From JAICND01 sp040905905 (lineage in GTDB: Bacteria > Actinomycetota > Acidimicrobiia > Spongiisociales > ZC4RG35), in contig JBBDQN010000055.1 of the NCBI GenBank assembly GCA_040905905.1, positions 1 through 16,474 on the forward strand: a DNA stretch of 16,474 nt. The letters run 5' to 3'. Under the pieces are notes generated by a model that worked only from the letters and a program-made list of their open reading frames with translations, did not search any database and was not told where the DNA came from. The translations under genes and the position numbers were made by a program. This document shows positions 1 to 7,178 of the stretch, piece after piece; position 1 is the stretch's first letter; each line of letters begins with the position of its first letter.

Positions 1-777
1 CGCCACCACCATCCGTTTCGGTGATACCCCTCCCGCATTGGCCGCGAACGGATTGATGCCGCTGGCGCGGAGATCGAATCCGAACCTGGTTCGGTTGACA
101 AGAACGTGATACCCCACTCCCACCAGGATGGCAACCAGCAGCACACCGGTCAGAGTCTTGCCCTGTCGCAATTCGCGGGTGAGAGTCTCGACGATCACAT
201 TCAGGTCCGGCAGGAGACCCGACCTCGGGATCGGGGTGGTCCCGACTCGCTGAGCTGATCCTGGATCGATGGCGCCTCCCGCCTGCCAGAGCCTTACCAG
301 AAAGGCAACCAGGCCGGATATGGCGATGGCATTCAGCATGATCGTGGAAATGACCTCATTCACTCCACGCGTCACTTTGAGAACCCCGGCAAAGCCGGAG
401 TAGGCGGCTCCCACTGTTACTGCGACCAGCATGATGAATGCCACATGCAACACAGGTGGCAGCGTCACCATCGCCCCGAAGTGGGCGGCGACGATGGCGG
501 CCAGCAGGTATTGGCCCTCGACCCCGATGTTGAAAAGGTTCATACGGAAGGCGATAGCGGCCGCTACCCCGGCGATGTAGAGAGGGGTCGCCCGGTTGAG
601 AATGTCGATCATTGTCTCGAGGCGGCTCGCATGTTGAAACATGTCGGCGAACGCCCGCACCGGGCTGCTTCCCGAGATGACGAGCACGATCGATGACATG
701 AGGACGGCGAAGGTCAAGGCCGCGATAGGGGCGGTCAGGACCAGAGCCGCTCGTTTCCAGAACGGGATGCCCTTCAC
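1..777 (-). CDS. BMP-type nucleoside ABC transporter permease (3' end beyond window)
   Basis: Inner-membrane permease of a sugar/nucleoside-type ABC importer (BPD_transp_2 family, YufP/NupP-like). I read 259 residues from a GTG start, and the frame stays open to base 1, so the C-terminus lies outside the window. The protein is very hydrophobic, with membrane segments around residues 10-35, 65-77, 90-130, 145-163 and 210-228. Family signatures are FNIGVEGQ (82-89), GVNEVISTIMLN (138-149) and the cytoplasmic loop FGFDLRASG...NPFAANAGG (232-250), which should contact the ATPase. The GTG start shares four bases with the ATPase stop (GTGA at 774-777), indicating translational coupling. Operons of this type usually continue with a second permease, which would lie off the left edge. 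The transporter class is clear. The exact substrate (nucleoside or other) is inferred from the family. Confidence 0.9.
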   Translation of the reverse strand, partial: MKGIPFWKRAALVLTAPIAALTFAVLMSSIVLVISGSSPVRAFADMFQHASRLETMIDILNRATPLYIAGVAAAIAFRMNLFNIGVEGQYLLAAIVAAHFGAMVTLPPVLHVAFIMLVAVTVGAAYSGFAGVLKVTRGVNEVISTIMLNAIAISGLVAFLVRLWQAGGAIDPGSAQRVGTTPIPRSGLLPDLNVIVETLTRELRQGKTLTGVLLVAILVGVGYHVLVNRTRFGFDLRASGINPFAANAGGVSPKRMVVA

Positions 778-2297
778 GCGGCCCCTGCCGACTTGGCACC
801 GGTCATAAAGGCGCCGAGGTCGCGAGGGGTCACGGTGGCCGGGTCCAGGGTCGCCACGATTCGACCCCGCAGCATCACGACGATGGTGTCGGAGAGACCG
901 ATCAACTCGTCAAGGTCGGCTGAGATGAGCACGGTGGCGAGGCCCGCCCGGCGAGCGGCCTTGATGTCCTCCCACACCGCCGCCTGGGCACCGACGTCGA
1001 TTCCCCGGGTCGGATGGGCGGCCAGCAACACCGAAGGCTCCGCCATCATCTCGCGCCCGACGATCAGTTTCTGTTGGTTTCCGCCCGAGAGCGCATGGGC
1101 GGGAACCTCGACATCGGGCGCCCGAACATCGAACTCCTCCTTGATGTTGTTGGTTCGAAGCCGGGCGCCCTCCCGGTCGATCCAAACCCCGCGGGAGAAG
1201 GGTCGCTGGGTCTGATGTCCCAGAGCGGCGTTCTCCCACAAAGGGGCCGGCAGGAGCAATCCCTCCCGCTGGCGGTCTTGGGGGATGTAGCCGATCCCTT
1301 GCTCCCGGCGGTGCCGGACCGTCGCACGGGTGATGTCGGCTCCGTTCAAGGAGATCGTGCCGCGGGCAGCGGCCGAGGTCCCGACTATGGCCTCGATCAG
1401 CTCGGACTGCCCGTTGCCCTCCACGCCGGCAACCCCCAACACCTCGCCGCGCCGGACCTGGAACGACACATCATCGACGAGAACCCTTTCGTCCTCGTCG
1501 ATGACGGTCAGGCCAGACACGTCCAGCGCCACCTCGTCGCGCACCGTCGACTCGGTGGTTTCGGGTGTTGGTAACTCGGAGCCGACCATCAATTCGGCCA
1601 GGTCATGGGCAGTCACCTGATCGGGCTTGACCGTGGAGACCGTGCGGCCCTGTCGCAGCACCGTGATGGTGTCGGCGATGGCAAGCACCTCATCGAGTTT
1701 GTGATCGATGAATAGAATCGTGGCGCCATCCTTCTTGAGATCCCGCATGTTGCGGAACAGCTCTTCCACCTCCTGGGGAACGAGCACAGCCGTGGGCTCA
1801 TCGAGGATCAGGATTTTGGCTCCCCGGTAAAGCACCTTGATGATCTCCACCCGCTGGCGCTCGCCGACCTCGAGATCCTCGACCAGGTCGTCGGGGTCGA
1901 TGTAGAGGCCGTAGGCCTCCGCCACCTTCTTGAGGTGGGCCTTGGCCTCGTCGAAGTCGATCAACCCCAGCACCTGCACAGGCTCGGCCCCGAGGATGAC
2001 GTTCTCCAGCACGGTGAGCTGGTCAGCCAGCATGAAGTGTTGGTGAACCATGCCGATTCCGGCGCGGATGGCATCTGTCGGTGACGTGAAGCGAACCTCC
2101 CGCCCAAAGACCTTCATGGTCCCATCGTCGGCCTGAAGCATCCCGTAAAGGATCTTCATCAGGGTCGACTTGCCAGCGCCGTTCTCGCCGCAGACGGCGT
2201 GAATCTCACCCTCTTCGACCGAGAGTTCCACGTCGTCATTAGCGACAACACCGGGGAACCGCTTCGTTATACCGGTCAGCTCAATTGCTAGCGCCAA
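774..2297 (-). CDS. BMP-type nucleoside ABC transporter, tandem ATP-binding protein
   Basis: Energising subunit of the importer, 507 residues, with two fused nucleotide-binding domains as in YufO/NupO and RbsA/MglA. Domain 1 looks complete: Walker A GENGAGKS (37-44), Q-loop glutamine 86, a signature-like LEVGERQR (142-149) and Walker B KILILDEPTA (161-170) with the catalytic glutamate. Domain 2 carries the relaxed Walker A of this family, GVEGNGQSEL (291-300), a good signature LSGGNQQ (403-409), and VLLAAHPTRG (423-432) where the catalytic glutamate would be. This asymmetry is normal for the family, so one functional hydrolysis site is expected. The start is TTG preceded by a purine-rich GGAGGAGGAG. 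That run sits very close to the TTG, so the start is not certain to the codon, but the family N-terminus (I.LTGITKRFPGVVAN) begins right here. It lies downstream of the binding-protein gene and overlaps the permease. Confidence 0.94.
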   Translation of the reverse strand: MALAIELTGITKRFPGVVANDDVELSVEEGEIHAVCGENGAGKSTLMKILYGMLQADDGTMKVFGREVRFTSPTDAIRAGIGMVHQHFMLADQLTVLENVILGAEPVQVLGLIDFDEAKAHLKKVAEAYGLYIDPDDLVEDLEVGERQRVEIIKVLYRGAKILILDEPTAVLVPQEVEELFRNMRDLKKDGATILFIDHKLDEVLAIADTITVLRQGRTVSTVKPDQVTAHDLAELMVGSELPTPETTESTVRDEVALDVSGLTVIDEDERVLVDDVSFQVRRGEVLGVAGVEGNGQSELIEAIVGTSAAARGTISLNGADITRATVRHRREQGIGYIPQDRQREGLLLPAPLWENAALGHQTQRPFSRGVWIDREGARLRTNNIKEEFDVRAPDVEVPAHALSGGNQQKLIVGREMMAEPSVLLAAHPTRGIDVGAQAAVWEDIKAARRAGLATVLISADLDELIGLSDTIVVMLRGRIVATLDPATVTPRDLGAFMTGAKSAGAA

Positions 2298-2322
2298 CTC
2301 CTCCTCCGACTCGCAACCAAGA

Positions 2323-2353
2323 AGCGGGACCGGACATTAGGGCCGGTCCCGCT
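2323..2353 (-). promoter_or_regulatory. Intra-operon hairpin between binding protein and ATPase genes
   Basis: A perfect 11-bp inverted repeat (AGCGGGACCGG at 2323-2333, its complement at 2343-2353) with a 9-base loop lies in the 91-base gap after the binding-protein stop. No run of T follows it on the minus strand, so it is not a classic intrinsic terminator. In many importer operons a hairpin at this place protects or partly terminates the message, so that binding protein is made in excess over ATPase and permease. That role is inferred here from position and structure. Confidence 0.6.
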
Positions 2354-2388
2354 CGCTTGACGTAGATCTCTGCTGACTCTGAACCGGA

Positions 2389-3483
2389 TCAGCCACCCAT
2401 GGCAATAGCCGGATCGGTAGGCACCTCGATCGCACCGCTAACGATCTGAGCCTTGAACTCCTCCAGATCGGCCGTTATGTCGCCGATGAAGCCGCCGGTG
2501 GTCGAGTAACCCACCCCGTCAACCGACAAGTCGTAGGTAGTGGGCCCGGCCGTGAAGGTGTCGTTGAGGTGGGCCGCGATGATCTCGTACACGGCCACGT
2601 CGACCCGCTTCAACATCGATGTGAGGATGTAATCCCGCACTCCTTCGTCGGACGTGTTGTATTGATCGGAGTCAACGCCAATCGCCCACACCTTGGTGCC
2701 GGTAGCGTCGCTGTGATCGCGGGCGGCTTCGAAGAGCCCCGCTCCGGAACCACCGGCAGCGTGGTAGACGATGTCGGCGCCGTTGTCCTGATACATGGCC
2801 AGGGCAATGTCCTTGGCCCGATCGGGTGCGTTGAAGCCGTCGAAGTCAGGTGCTGACGTGATGTACTGGGAGACGATCTCAATGTCGGGACTGACAGCAT
2901 GGGCGCCAGCGATGAAGCCTGCCTCAAAACGCTCAATCAGTCCACCAACGCCGCTAACTCCGCCGATGAACCCGATGACTCCAGTCTCTGACTTGAGTGC
3001 GGCGGCTGCGCCAACCAGGAACGATCCCTGATGCTCGGCGAAGACCAACCCCGCGATGTTCTCTTGGTACGGAACCGGAGGAACCTGAACGAAGTCGAGC
3101 ATGGCCGAGTCGACCACCCCGAAGTTCGTCTCGGGGTTCTCTCTACCTGCAGTCACAGCGTCGGGTTCGAAAAGGAAACCAACCGCAATGACGATGTCGT
3201 TCGTCGTGGCCGCCAGGTTCAGCAGCTCCAAACGATTGGAGCCATCGTCGTTTGGCGACGCCTCGGTCGCGGCGACGTTCAGCTCAGTTACAGCGCGGTC
3301 AAGCCCGGCCGCGGCCGAGTCGTTGAAGGACTGGTCGCCTCGTCCGCCGATGTCAAATACAAGGCCGACCCGCGCTGCCGCTTCGCCGTCGCCGCCGTCG
3401 CCCGCATCCCCAGCACAAGCGGCGAATGTCAAGGCAAGAACGGCCACGAAGATCGGCAGAAACGATCTGCGTCTCTCAAACAC
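2389..3483 (-). CDS. BMP/PnrA-family nucleoside-binding lipoprotein
   Basis: Substrate-binding lipoprotein of the adjacent ABC importer, 364 residues, BMP domain (PF02608; relatives BmpA, PnrA/TmpC and MED1 bind purine nucleosides). The N-terminus has positive charge (RRR 4-6), a hydrophobic stretch (8-20) and a lipobox-like FAAC with Cys23 as the lipid-modified residue, then a flexible Gly/Asp-rich linker. Family motifs are VGLVFDIGG.GDQSFND (39-55), GGSGAGLFEAA (244-254) and WAIGVDSDQY (266-275). The start is GTG with GAGAGG about eight bases upstream. It is the first gene of the importer operon and is divergent from the queuosine-salvage gene. The ligand cannot be read from sequence: family knowledge says nucleosides, and some BMP-like proteins bind other purine-derived compounds. 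Confidence 0.93.
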   Translation of the reverse strand: MFERRRSFLPIFVAVLALTFAACAGDAGDGGDGEAAARVGLVFDIGGRGDQSFNDSAAAGLDRAVTELNVAATEASPNDDGSNRLELLNLAATTNDIVIAVGFLFEPDAVTAGRENPETNFGVVDSAMLDFVQVPPVPYQENIAGLVFAEHQGSFLVGAAAALKSETGVIGFIGGVSGVGGLIERFEAGFIAGAHAVSPDIEIVSQYITSAPDFDGFNAPDRAKDIALAMYQDNGADIVYHAAGGSGAGLFEAARDHSDATGTKVWAIGVDSDQYNTSDEGVRDYILTSMLKRVDVAVYEIIAAHLNDTFTAGPTTYDLSVDGVGYSTTGGFIGDITADLEEFKAQIVSGAIEVPTDPAIAMGG

Positions 3484-3512
3484 GTTTGATTCCTCTCTCG
3501 CTGTTTACAAGG

Positions 3513-3539
3513 AAGGGCCTTTAAAACCCCACAAGGGCC
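3513..3539. repeat. Short direct repeat in the divergent promoter region
   Basis: AAGGGCC occurs at 3513-3519 and again at 3533-3539, exactly 20 bases apart, about two helical turns. It lies just upstream of the importer operon start. It could be a pair of operator half-sites or be chance in GC-rich DNA. No matching regulator gene is in the window. Confidence 0.3.
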
Positions 3540-3546
3540 AATGTGC

Positions 3547-3575
3547 CCCGGCGGGAGTGTAACGACTGCGCCGGG
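3547..3575. repeat. Weaker inverted repeat in the divergent intergenic region
   Basis: A 7-bp perfect inverted repeat (CCCGGCG at 3547-3553, CGCCGGG at 3569-3575) with a 15-base loop lies between the importer operon and the queuosine-salvage gene, next to the stronger hairpin at 3581-3613. Two hairpins in tandem could form part of a structured leader on either strand. By itself this one is weak in a GC-rich genome. Confidence 0.3.
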
Positions 3576-3580
3576 ACCCA

Positions 3581-3613
3581 GCCCCGCCAGGAGAGTTCGA
3601 TCCCTGGCGGGGC
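3581..3613 (+). promoter_or_regulatory. qng1: Strong hairpin just ahead of the queuosine-salvage start codon
   Basis: A perfect 11-bp inverted repeat (GCCCCGCCAGG at 3581-3591, complement at 3603-3613) with an 11-base loop ends eight bases before the preferred ATG at 3622. The right arm includes the only G-rich stretch (3606-3612) near a ribosome-binding distance, and a better Shine-Dalgarno-like AGGAGAG (3589-3595) straddles the left arm and loop with no start codon nearby. The hairpin could mask the ribosome-binding site, or act on the opposite strand in the importer leader. There is no T-run for a terminator and no recognised riboswitch motif. Confidence 0.45.
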
Positions 3614-3621
3614 CGTTCATA

Positions 3622-4563
3622 ATGATCATCGTGTCTTTGATCCGATCGTCACCCCCACCGCCAAGCTGGGGAGTGTCGATCAATGCCTCCGCAGTTACCA
3701 ATCTGGCTAAGAACTGGAGCAGTCGGGACTTTCCAGCCCCGGCTTTCGACTATCCGGGGCTGCCGCCCTGGGAGGGCGAAAGATGGTACGACTTCTGCGT
3801 CCTGGGCTGCTCGGTGATCGCCTGCTTGTGGCCCCCCGATGGCCAGCAGGTTTGGGAGACCGAGTTCGAGGGCTCTTGGCTCGACGATGCGCCCGGGCTG
3901 TTTGCGTGTTTCGCCCGTCAACCCATGCTGCGGTTCGAGGAGTTCATCGATCTGAGTCCTGCCTCAGCTCGACAGTTCTTTGCCGGGCGCGGGACCCTGC
4001 AACAACTCGATGAGCGCGCCACGACTCTTGCCGGGGTCGCCGAAGCCCTTGTCAGCAAATGGGGTGGCCACGCCTCCAACTTGATCGAAGCGGCCGATTG
4101 GGACGGCCCCCGAATCGTCGATCTCCTGGTGGAGTCGGTCCCCGGCTACCGGGACGAGGCCATCACTGAACTAGGCAGGCTCTCGTTCAACAAGCTCGCC
4201 CATCTGTGTGCGGCCATGATCAACTCGCGCTCGGACAAGCCCATCACCCGGCTCGACACGTTTCCCGTGTACCCGGACTACATGCTTCCCCTCATCCTTC
4301 GCCATAACTGCATTCTCCGCTACGAGGATGAGTTAAGCGACGCCATCGACCGGCGCCAATTGATACTGCATGGGTCCAAATGGGAGTTGGCTATACGGTG
4401 GTCAACCGTATTTGCGGCCGACCGCCTGAGAGCTGAACTCAACCGGCTTGGAAACCCGGTAGAGACCCCAGCGCTCGATTACGCCCTGTGGTGCAACGCC
4501 GTATTGGGACCGGAGGCCGACGCAATGGGTGAGCACCACCGCACCCTGACGATGGCGTATTAG
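3622..4563 (+). CDS. qng1: Queuosine 5'-phosphate N-glycosylase/hydrolase (Qng1, DUF2419)
   Basis: Salvage enzyme that releases the base queuine from queuosine 5'-monophosphate, a tRNA breakdown product, so that it can be reinserted into tRNA. I assign 313 residues from ATG 3622. The frame is open from 3541, but the earlier part is low-complexity, overlaps the divergent promoter and does not resemble the family. Queuosine-salvage (PF10343) blocks are visible throughout: INASAVTNLA near residue 20, LLVESVPGYRDEA (168-180; human LVVESFPSYRD), LSFNKLAHL (187-195), PVYPDYMLPLILRH (215-228; human MFADYRLPQVLAH), KWELAIRWSTVFAAD (253-267; human QEVEIRGCSLWCVE) and LDYALW (285-290). Length and the HHRTLTMAY end also match. 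It is divergent from a nucleoside-type importer and convergent with clpC. The N-terminal proline stretch is unusual. Family assignment is from remembered motifs, without a database search. Confidence 0.85.
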   Translation: MIIVSLIRSSPPPPSWGVSINASAVTNLAKNWSSRDFPAPAFDYPGLPPWEGERWYDFCVLGCSVIACLWPPDGQQVWETEFEGSWLDDAPGLFACFARQPMLRFEEFIDLSPASARQFFAGRGTLQQLDERATTLAGVAEALVSKWGGHASNLIEAADWDGPRIVDLLVESVPGYRDEAITELGRLSFNKLAHLCAAMINSRSDKPITRLDTFPVYPDYMLPLILRHNCILRYEDELSDAIDRRQLILHGSKWELAIRWSTVFAADRLRAELNRLGNPVETPALDYALWCNAVLGPEADAMGEHHRTLTMAY

Positions 4564-4565
4564 GC

Positions 4566-7058
4566 CTACTCCTGGCCCGCCATGGCCACCGGGGTGTCGG
4601 CGGCCGCGGGGGCTTCGACCGCCTCGAAGGTCAAGTCGTCGGCGCCTTCCTCGACCGTGACGAGGATCGTCGAGCCGGCTTTGAAGTTGCCCAGCAGAAC
4701 CCGCTCGGAGAGGGGATCTTCGAGAAGACGCTGAATCGCCCGTCGCAAGGGTCTGGCTCCCATCTCCCGGTCATACCCTTTGTTGCCGAGGAAGGCGGTG
4801 GCGTCGTCCGTGAGCACCAGGTCGAGACTCTGGGAAGCGAGCTGGGTACGAACCCGCACGAGCATCAGGTCGACAATCTGTTTGATCTCGTCGAGGGTCA
4901 GCTCGTGGAAGACGATGATCTCGTCAATACGGTTGATGAACTCGGGTCGGAAGTGTTTCTTCAACTCCTCGGTGACCTTGTCCTTCATCGCCTCGTAGGT
5001 GACATCGTCGCCGTCGGAATGGAAACCGACCGACTTCTTGCGGAGGTCGCGGGTGCCGAGGTTGGAGGTCATGATGATGACTGTGTTCTTGAAATCCACG
5101 GTCCGCCCCTGGGCATCGGTGAGGCGCCCGTCCTCGAGGATCTGGAGCAAGGTGTTGAAGACATCGGGGTGAGCCTTCTCGATCTCGTCGAACAACACCA
5201 CCGAGAAGGGCTTGCGTCGCACAGCCTCGGTGAGCTGGCCGCCTTCGTCATATCCGACGTAACCGGGGGGAGAACCCACCAGTCGGCTGACCGTATGCTT
5301 CTCCATGTATTCGGACATATCGAGCTGGATAAGGGCATCCTCGTTCCCAAACAAGAACGCTGCCAGCGCCTTGGCGGTCTCGGTCTTCCCGACCCCGGAG
5401 GGACCCAGGAAGATGAAAGAACCCGATGGCCTCTTGGGGTCTTTGAGGCCGGCCCGGGTGCGGCGAATGGCCTTGGAGACGGCCACGATGGCGTCGTGCT
5501 GGCCAACGATCCGCAAGTGGAGCTCGGCCTCCATGTGCACCAGGCGAGCGGTTTCCTCCTCGGTGAGACGGTGAACGGGGATGCCGGTCCATTGGGCAAG
5601 GACCTCGGCGATCTCTTCCTCATCGATCACCCATCCAGCATCGCCACCCAAGGCCTTGATGGCCTGTTCCCGTTCCATCCGATCGGTGAGCAGACCACGC
5701 TCCTGATCGCGGAGCTGGGCCGCCCGCTCGAACTGCTGGGCCGAGACAGCCTCGCCCTTCTGGCGGCGTACATCGGACATTCGTTTGTCCAGATCAGCCA
5801 GGTCAGGGTCGCGCGAGGATCGGTATATGCGCATACGGGAGCCCGCCTCGTCTATGAGGTCGATGGCTTTATCGGGGAGGTGGCGATCGGAGATGTATCG
5901 ATCGGCCAGGTTGGCCGCGGACACAATGGCCTGATCGGTGAACCGCACCGAGTGGTGAACTTCGTAGCGGTCCTTCAAACCCATCAGGATGTGGATGGTG
6001 TCCGTGACCGATGGTTCGTCGACCTGGACCGGCTGGAAACGCCGCTCGAGCGCGGAGTCCTTCTCGAGGTATTTGCGGTACTCCTCAAGGGTGGTGGCGC
6101 CGATGGTCTGCAGCTCCCCGCGAGCCAACATCGGCTTGAGGATGGAGGCGGCGTCGATGGCTCCCTCGGCCGCGCCGGCTCCAACCAAAGTATGGATTTC
6201 GTCGATGAAGAGAATGATGTCGCCCCGGGTGCGGATCTCCTTCAGCACCTTCTTGAGACGCTCCTCGAAGTCTCCCCGGTAGCGGGATCCGGCCACGAGG
6301 GCCCCCAAGTCGAGCGTGTAGAGCTGGCGGTTGGTGAGGGTTTCGGGCACCTCATTGGCGACGATCCGCTGGGCGAGACCTTCGACGATGGCCGTTTTGC
6401 CCACCCCGGGCTCGCCAATCAGCACCGGGTTGTTCTTGGTGCGCCGTGACAGGATTTGCATGACTCGTTCGATCTCACGGGTGCGGCCGATCACCGGGTC
6501 GAGTTTGCGCTCCCGGGCCATCTGGGTGAGGTTTCGTCCGAATTGGTCCAGCACGGTTGAACCGGACGGGGCCGACTCCCTTGAGGAAGGTCCACCCGAA
6601 GAAGACTGCTCCTCTCCCCCGCCAGGGCCGGTCAACAACTGGTTTACCGAGTTGCGGACCTTGACCAATTCGGCACCAAGCTTCTGCAGGACCTGAGCGG
6701 CGACGCCCTCGCCCTCCCGGATTAGGCCGAGAAGGATGTGTTCGGTTCCGATGTAGTTGTGTCCGAGTTGCAGGGCCTCGCGCAGCGACAACTCGAGGAC
6801 CTTCTTGGCGCGGGGGGTGAAAGGAATGTGCCCCTGAGGCGCCTGGGCTCCTTGACCAATGATCTCGACCACCTGGTCGCGAACGTTCTGGAGGTTGATG
6901 CCCATACCTTCGAGAGCGCGGGCGGCGATGCCTTCACCCTCGTTGAGGAGACCGAGGAGGATGTGTTCGGTGCCTATGTAACTGTGATTGAGACCGCGAG
7001 CTTCTTCCTGGGCGAGAACCACCACCCGCCGCGCTCTGTCGGTAAATCGCTCAAACAC
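4566..7058 (-). CDS. clpC: ClpC, AAA+ unfoldase of the ClpCP protease
   Basis: Hexameric ATP-driven unfoldase that feeds proteins to ClpP, 830 residues, normal for ClpC. Order: two Clp_N repeats (NHSYIGTEHILLGL from 24, GHNYIGTEHILLGL from 99); AAA domain 1 with Walker A GEPGVGKT (215-222), Walker B ILFIDEIH (282-289) and arginine-finger ERR (338-340); the short coiled-coil M domain with a UVR-like segment (about 415-460), which separates ClpC from ClpA; AAA domain 2 with Walker A GPSGVGKT (552-559), Walker B VVLFDEIE (620-627) and FRPEFINR (703-710); and a ClpP-docking VGF (677-679). GTG start with AAGGAG eight bases upstream. Alone on its transcript, it ends two bases from the convergent salvage gene. 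Its position beyond lysS matches clpC1 in mycobacteria. The tail after about 808 is acidic and Ala-rich, as in actinobacterial ClpC. Confidence 0.98.
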   Translation of the reverse strand: MFERFTDRARRVVVLAQEEARGLNHSYIGTEHILLGLLNEGEGIAARALEGMGINLQNVRDQVVEIIGQGAQAPQGHIPFTPRAKKVLELSLREALQLGHNYIGTEHILLGLIREGEGVAAQVLQKLGAELVKVRNSVNQLLTGPGGGEEQSSSGGPSSRESAPSGSTVLDQFGRNLTQMARERKLDPVIGRTREIERVMQILSRRTKNNPVLIGEPGVGKTAIVEGLAQRIVANEVPETLTNRQLYTLDLGALVAGSRYRGDFEERLKKVLKEIRTRGDIILFIDEIHTLVGAGAAEGAIDAASILKPMLARGELQTIGATTLEEYRKYLEKDSALERRFQPVQVDEPSVTDTIHILMGLKDRYEVHHSVRFTDQAIVSAANLADRYISDRHLPDKAIDLIDEAGSRMRIYRSSRDPDLADLDKRMSDVRRQKGEAVSAQQFERAAQLRDQERGLLTDRMEREQAIKALGGDAGWVIDEEEIAEVLAQWTGIPVHRLTEEETARLVHMEAELHLRIVGQHDAIVAVSKAIRRTRAGLKDPKRPSGSFIFLGPSGVGKTETAKALAAFLFGNEDALIQLDMSEYMEKHTVSRLVGSPPGYVGYDEGGQLTEAVRRKPFSVVLFDEIEKAHPDVFNTLLQILEDGRLTDAQGRTVDFKNTVIIMTSNLGTRDLRKKSVGFHSDGDDVTYEAMKDKVTEELKKHFRPEFINRIDEIIVFHELTLDEIKQIVDLMLVRVRTQLASQSLDLVLTDDATAFLGNKGYDREMGARPLRRAIQRLLEDPLSERVLLGNFKAGSTILVTVEEGADDLTFEAVEAPAAADTPVAMAGQE

Positions 7059-7095
7059 CTAACCGTCTCCTTGTAACCCTGGCTGGGCAAGCACG

Positions 7096-7101
7096 AGTAT
7101 A
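7096..7101 (-). promoter_or_regulatory. clpC: Possible -10 element for clpC
   Basis: On the minus strand TATACT (7101 down to 7096) matches five of six bases of the -10 consensus and would put transcription start about 30 bases before the clpC GTG at 7058. No good -35 lies 16-18 bases upstream, so an activator or alternative sigma factor would be needed if this is used. Confidence 0.35.
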
Positions 7102-7120
7102 CCGCCGGGTCGGACAACCT

Positions 7121-7137
7121 ACGGGCTGTCGACCCGT
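7121..7137. promoter_or_regulatory. Interrupted palindrome in the clpC/polyprenyl synthase promoter region
   Basis: ACGGG and CCCGT flank a 7-base centre in the 120-base divergent gap. Relative to the possible clpC -10 at 7096-7101 this covers the -35 area, a usual place for an operator. In actinobacteria clp genes are often controlled by ClgR or HspR, but I do not recognise either consensus here. Five-base arms are short enough to be chance. Confidence 0.25.
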
Positions 7138-7178
7138 CCCGTCGCCCTATTCGTATCGGTACGATTCGTTATTCCCTG

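Noticed and set aside
356..799. A 147-codon minus-strand frame at the left end.
   Set aside because: The +1-related frame from GTG 777 encodes a membrane permease with clear family motifs. This one is an out-of-frame shadow of it.
1275..1300. Inactivated second ATPase domain of the importer as a sign of gene decay.
   Set aside because: The relaxed Walker A and missing catalytic glutamate in domain 2 are normal for this double-domain ATPase family.
3541..3621. N-terminal extension of the salvage gene from ATG 3541.
   Set aside because: The added residues are Pro/Gly/Arg-rich, match nothing in the family, and would place coding sequence over the divergent promoter and both hairpins.
3484..3621. 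A preQ1 or purine riboswitch controlling the salvage or importer genes.
   Set aside because: I looked for the C-rich/A-rich preQ1 core and the three-way purine aptamer and saw neither. Only simple hairpins are present.
4905..6449. A 514-codon open frame on the plus strand opposite clpC.
   Set aside because: It lies entirely antisense to a gene with complete ClpC motifs. Long antisense frames are expected from codon bias in GC-rich genes, and the translation shows no recognisable domain.
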